Assembly: GCA_964371715.1 (NCBI GenBank)
Contig: CAYJNO010000002.1
Span: forward strand, 61,203 to 125,202
From: CAYJNO01 sp964371715
Lineage (GTDB): Bacteria; Bacillota_I; Bacilli_A; Erysipelotrichales; Erysipelotrichaceae
DNA: 64,000 nt
Direction of reading: 5' to 3'
Positions 61,879 through 64,000 of this stretch are shown here, piece after piece; the first letter of the stretch is position 1; every line of letters begins with the position of its first letter. Position numbers and translations under genes: made by a program. The notes beneath the pieces are model-generated. The model was not told the DNA's origin and ran no database searches. It worked only from the letters and a program-made list of their open reading frames with translations.

Positions 61879-62900
61879 TGAAAACGATAGATTTAAGAAG
61901 TGATACCGTAACAAAACCAACTAAAGAAATGTATGAGGCATCATTAGTAGCCGAAATAGGTGATGATATTTACGGAGATGATGAGACAGTAATAAAACTT
62001 GAAGCCCTTGCTGCGGAAATATTAGGTAAAGAAGCAGGTTTGTTTGTGACAAGTGGAACAATGGGAAATTTAATTGCTTTATTGTCACAGACAAATAGAG
62101 GTGATGAAATTATCTTAAGTAAGAATTCTCATATCTTAACTCACGAAGTTGGTGGTGTAGCCAGTATTGCTAATTTAATGTGTGCAACTATAGATAACCC
62201 AAATGACTTTATCTATGCAAATGACGTATTAAAAGCTATTAGATCTGAAGATATTCATCATCCTACAACAAAACTAGTTTGTATGGAGAACGCCTTAGGC
62301 AACGGAAGAGTGGTTCCACTAAGTATTTTAAAAGAAGTTTATGAAGTTTCAAAAACAAATAATCTAAAAGTACATTTAGATGGTGCTAGAATATTTAATG
62401 CAGCTTTATCATTAAATGTTGAAGCAAAAGAAATTGCACAATATGCAGATACAATTATGTTTTGTTTATCTAAAGGCTTATGTGCACCTATTGGTTCAAT
62501 GTTAGTTGGTGATCAAAACACAATTAATAAGGCAAGAAAAATTCGTAAAATATTAGGTGGTGGTATAAGACAGGGTGGAATTATCGCATCTTATGGAATT
62601 GTATCTTTAGAATCAATGATAGATCGCTTAAAAGAAGATCATGATAATGCAAAATATCTAGCAGAAAAATTAACTGACCTTGGTGTCTTTACAGTTTTTG
62701 AAGAACAATTAGATATTAATTTGGTATGGTGCAGATACGCTTTAGACCCTAAACCATTAGAAGTTTTCTTAAAGTCACATCATATAAAATTTAATGAGTC
62801 TAATAAAAATATCTTCCGTTTTGTCACTCATAAAGATTTGACGCGTGAAGATATTGATAATTTTATTAATTTGATAAAAGATTTTTTAGCTAAAAATTAA
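61878..62900 (+). CDS. ltaA: Low-specificity L-threonine aldolase
   Basis: A 340-residue PLP enzyme that cleaves threonine to glycine and acetaldehyde. DLRSDTVTKPT at the start, GDDIYGDDETV, TSGTMGNLIAL and the PLP-lysine in CLSKGLCAPIGS are typical. It overlaps tag by one base and the convergent phosphoesterase gene by four. Confidence 0.94.
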   Translation: MKTIDLRSDTVTKPTKEMYEASLVAEIGDDIYGDDETVIKLEALAAEILGKEAGLFVTSGTMGNLIALLSQTNRGDEIILSKNSHILTHEVGGVASIANLMCATIDNPNDFIYANDVLKAIRSEDIHHPTTKLVCMENALGNGRVVPLSILKEVYEVSKTNNLKVHLDGARIFNAALSLNVEAKEIAQYADTIMFCLSKGLCAPIGSMLVGDQNTINKARKIRKILGGGIRQGGIIASYGIVSLESMIDRLKEDHDNAKYLAEKLTDLGVFTVFEEQLDINLVWCRYALDPKPLEVFLKSHHIKFNESNKNIFRFVTHKDLTREDIDNFINLIKDFLAKN

Positions 62901-63580
62901 ACTTTAGCTGTCATTATCACTTTTGCATATTCATCAGGCAATGGTGATTTTTTTATTTCATCTACCAATTTTTCTTTGTCATATTCTATCCTTACATACT
63001 CAACTTTTATTTCATTTTCAACTTCAAGTATAATATAACCAGCTTTTGGTATTCCATCTTTTGGTCTTCCAACACTGCCTGCATTAATTAAAATTTTATT
63101 ATTAAATTCTTTTACATAAAAATCATGAGTATGACCAAATATTAAAATGTCACTTTCCATTTCATTGGCAATTCCAATTTGTTTATCCAATTCATCTTTT
63201 CTTAAGTAATCACTTATTCCTAAAGGACTTCCATGTACTAGCGCTACCTTTTTATCATTCAACATAAATTCCATTCTATCTTTTAATGTTGCGATATATA
63301 CTAAACTTTCAATTGTTAATAAACTATGAGTCCATTTTTTCATATCAAAGTTTTCATATTTATTATCTTGAATCTTTAACATTTCTAAATCATGATTACC
63401 CATGATTGTTTTTACATTGTTTTCTTGCATCAATTTAATTACTTCATTAGGTCTAGTACCATAACCAACTAAATCACCTGTACAATAAATATCACTGATA
63501 TTATTTCTTTTAATATCTTTAATCACTGACTCTAGTGCATATAAGTTACTATGTATATCTGATATAACTGCTATTTTCAT
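62897..63580 (-). CDS. Calcineurin-like metallophosphoesterase
   Basis: A 227-residue protein of the YfcE/MJ0936 type. Metal-binding motifs are ISDIHSN, GDLVGYG, GNHD, VHGS and FGHTHDF. The real substrate is unknown; relatives hydrolyse cyclic or small phosphodiesters. It has a GGAGG site (63585-63589) and a TATAAT -10 (63606-63611). Confidence 0.88.
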   Translation of the reverse strand: MKIAVISDIHSNLYALESVIKDIKRNNISDIYCTGDLVGYGTRPNEVIKLMQENNVKTIMGNHDLEMLKIQDNKYENFDMKKWTHSLLTIESLVYIATLKDRMEFMLNDKKVALVHGSPLGISDYLRKDELDKQIGIANEMESDILIFGHTHDFYVKEFNNKILINAGSVGRPKDGIPKAGYIILEVENEIKVEYVRIEYDKEKLVDEIKKSPLPDEYAKVIMTAKV

Positions 63581-63626
63581 AAATCCTCCACTACTTCTAA
63601 ACTATATTATAATAAAATCATTTACT

Positions 63627-63763
63627 TTTCATTATTTATTTTCATAAAGTTCACATTACTATTTTATTATTTATACATGAAACAAGTTATATTGTTTCTA
63701 AAGTAATGTAATCATACACATACTTTTTCCCTCAAACTATAAACAATGAAAAAGAAGCCACTC
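63627..63763 (+). repeat. Imperfect direct repeat, copy A
   Basis: A unit of about 135 bases, with copy B starting 185 bases downstream. It includes a hairpin GAAACAA-GTTATA-TTGTTTC (63679-63698). Copy B keeps the pairing with a G-U. No gene is seen. Confidence 0.75.
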
Positions 63764-63779
63764 CCTCTGGCTTTTTTTC
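63748..63779 (+). terminator. Terminator-like hairpin of repeat copy A
   Basis: Arms AAAGAAGCCA and TGGCTTTTTT around a seven-base loop, with a run of T residues to the right. It would end transcripts running rightward through copy A. Confidence 0.65.
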
Positions 63780-63811
63780 ATTTATTACTTTTAATTATTA
63801 TTTCATTTTTA

Positions 63812-63946
63812 TTTCATTATTTATTAACATTATATTCACATTTCTACTTTATTATATAACCATGAAGCAAGTTATATTGTTTCTGGAACAATGTAGTAAA
63901 CACATACTTTTCCCTCAAATTATAAAAAATGAAAAAGAAGCTACTC
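63812..63946 (+). repeat. Imperfect direct repeat, copy B (interrupted)
   Basis: Similar to copy A from the TTTCATTATTTATT start through GAAAAAGAAGC and ACTC, then similarity stops exactly at 63946/63947. The terminator hairpin of copy A is therefore missing its right arm here. Confidence 0.7.
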
Positions 63947-64000
63947 TGAACCGAACCCCATTTGTTGGAGAAGTTGAATTAGGATAAACTTAAGGATTGA
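63947..64000. mobile_element. Possible end of an IS3-family element cut by the window
   Basis: The sequence changes abruptly to TGAACCGAACCCC (63947-63959), which starts with TG and resembles terminal repeats of IS3/IS150-group elements. No transposase frame is visible in the 54 remaining bases. Confidence 0.35.

Noticed and set aside
63627..63946. Two repeats as a CRISPR array
   Set aside because: Only two units of about 135 bases with drifting sequence; no short regular repeats, spacers or cas genes.
63862..63987. 41-codon open frame in repeat copy B beginning MKQVILFLEQ
   Set aside because: The matching frame in copy A closes after nine codons, and the frame in copy B runs across the putative IS junction, so it is not conserved.

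Overview
The window comes from a strongly AT-rich (roughly 30% GC by eye), single-membrane Firmicute that uses the standard code (UGA is a stop, for example at 52862-52864). It makes amidated, possibly cross-bridged peptidoglycan (MurT/GatD, FemX, M23 endopeptidase, polysaccharide deacetylase), makes lipoproteins (Lgt) and has Firmicute carbon control (HPr with Ser46, HprK/P, a perfect cre site). A formate/nitrite-type channel, rubrerythrin, flavodoxins and an exported FMN/FAD reductase point to a fermentative, oxygen-wary life. This fits the Erysipelotrichia/Turicibacter/Haloplasma side of the Bacilli better than a wall-less mollicute, but the lineage is inferred. Gene content is mostly chromosomal housekeeping. 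The only hint of mobile DNA is at the extreme right edge.

Layout. 1-8.5 kb: formate/nitrite transporter, then a maltodextrin operon on the minus strand (binding lipoprotein, two permeases, LacI repressor, and a MalQ-GH13 fusion enzyme) behind a LacI-type operator. 8.7-12.3 kb: an odd small ABC exporter, and the NAD salvage pair pncB-nadD. 12.3-22 kb: seven tightly packed minus-strand genes mixing wall synthesis (FemX, deacetylase, phosphoglucomutase, MurT, GatD) with ribonucleotide reductase NrdAB. 22.3-25.8 kb: DUF1622 protein, exonuclease III, PepV dipeptidase and a HAD phosphatase. 25.8-29.4 kb: pentapeptide-repeat protein, rpmG-secE-nusG, and a small membrane-stress operon (4-TM protein, PspA, GIDE-domain protein).

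29.5-41.1 kb: exported flavoprotein with a Rex-like site in its promoter; uvrA-hprK-(lgt-ppaX fusion)-trxB; a metal-efflux ATPase with a separate HMA chaperone behind an ArsR/SmtB-type operator; rplK-rplA with an L1-type leader. 41.1-43.2 kb: a lone type IV prepilin, and two flavodoxin units that share a GTTAGT-N4-ACTAAC palindrome. 43.3-50 kb: mglBAC and lacZ, with a cre site at mglB, for galactose and galactoside use. 50-53.6 kb: rubrerythrin with a PerR-like box, ECF sigma/anti-sigma pair, GNAT enzyme, cold-shock protein and HPr. 53.6-61.1 kb: gdpP-rplI-dnaB-M23-walJ-htrC-rlmH, a Bacillus-like block in which the HtrA paralogue has lost its catalytic His and Ser. 61.3-63.6 kb: DNA glycosylase Tag, threonine aldolase and a phosphoesterase. 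The last 420 bases hold two copies of a roughly 135-base repeat, the second broken exactly where a TGAACCGAACCCC sequence resembling an IS3-family end begins.

The genes most likely to reward follow-up are the flavodoxin/DUF2325 operator, the PspA-GIDE operon, the two enzyme fusions (MalQ-GH13 and Lgt-PpaX), the degenerate ABC ATPase and HtrA paralogue, and the repeat/IS junction at the right edge. No CRISPR array, phage, rRNA or tRNA gene was seen.
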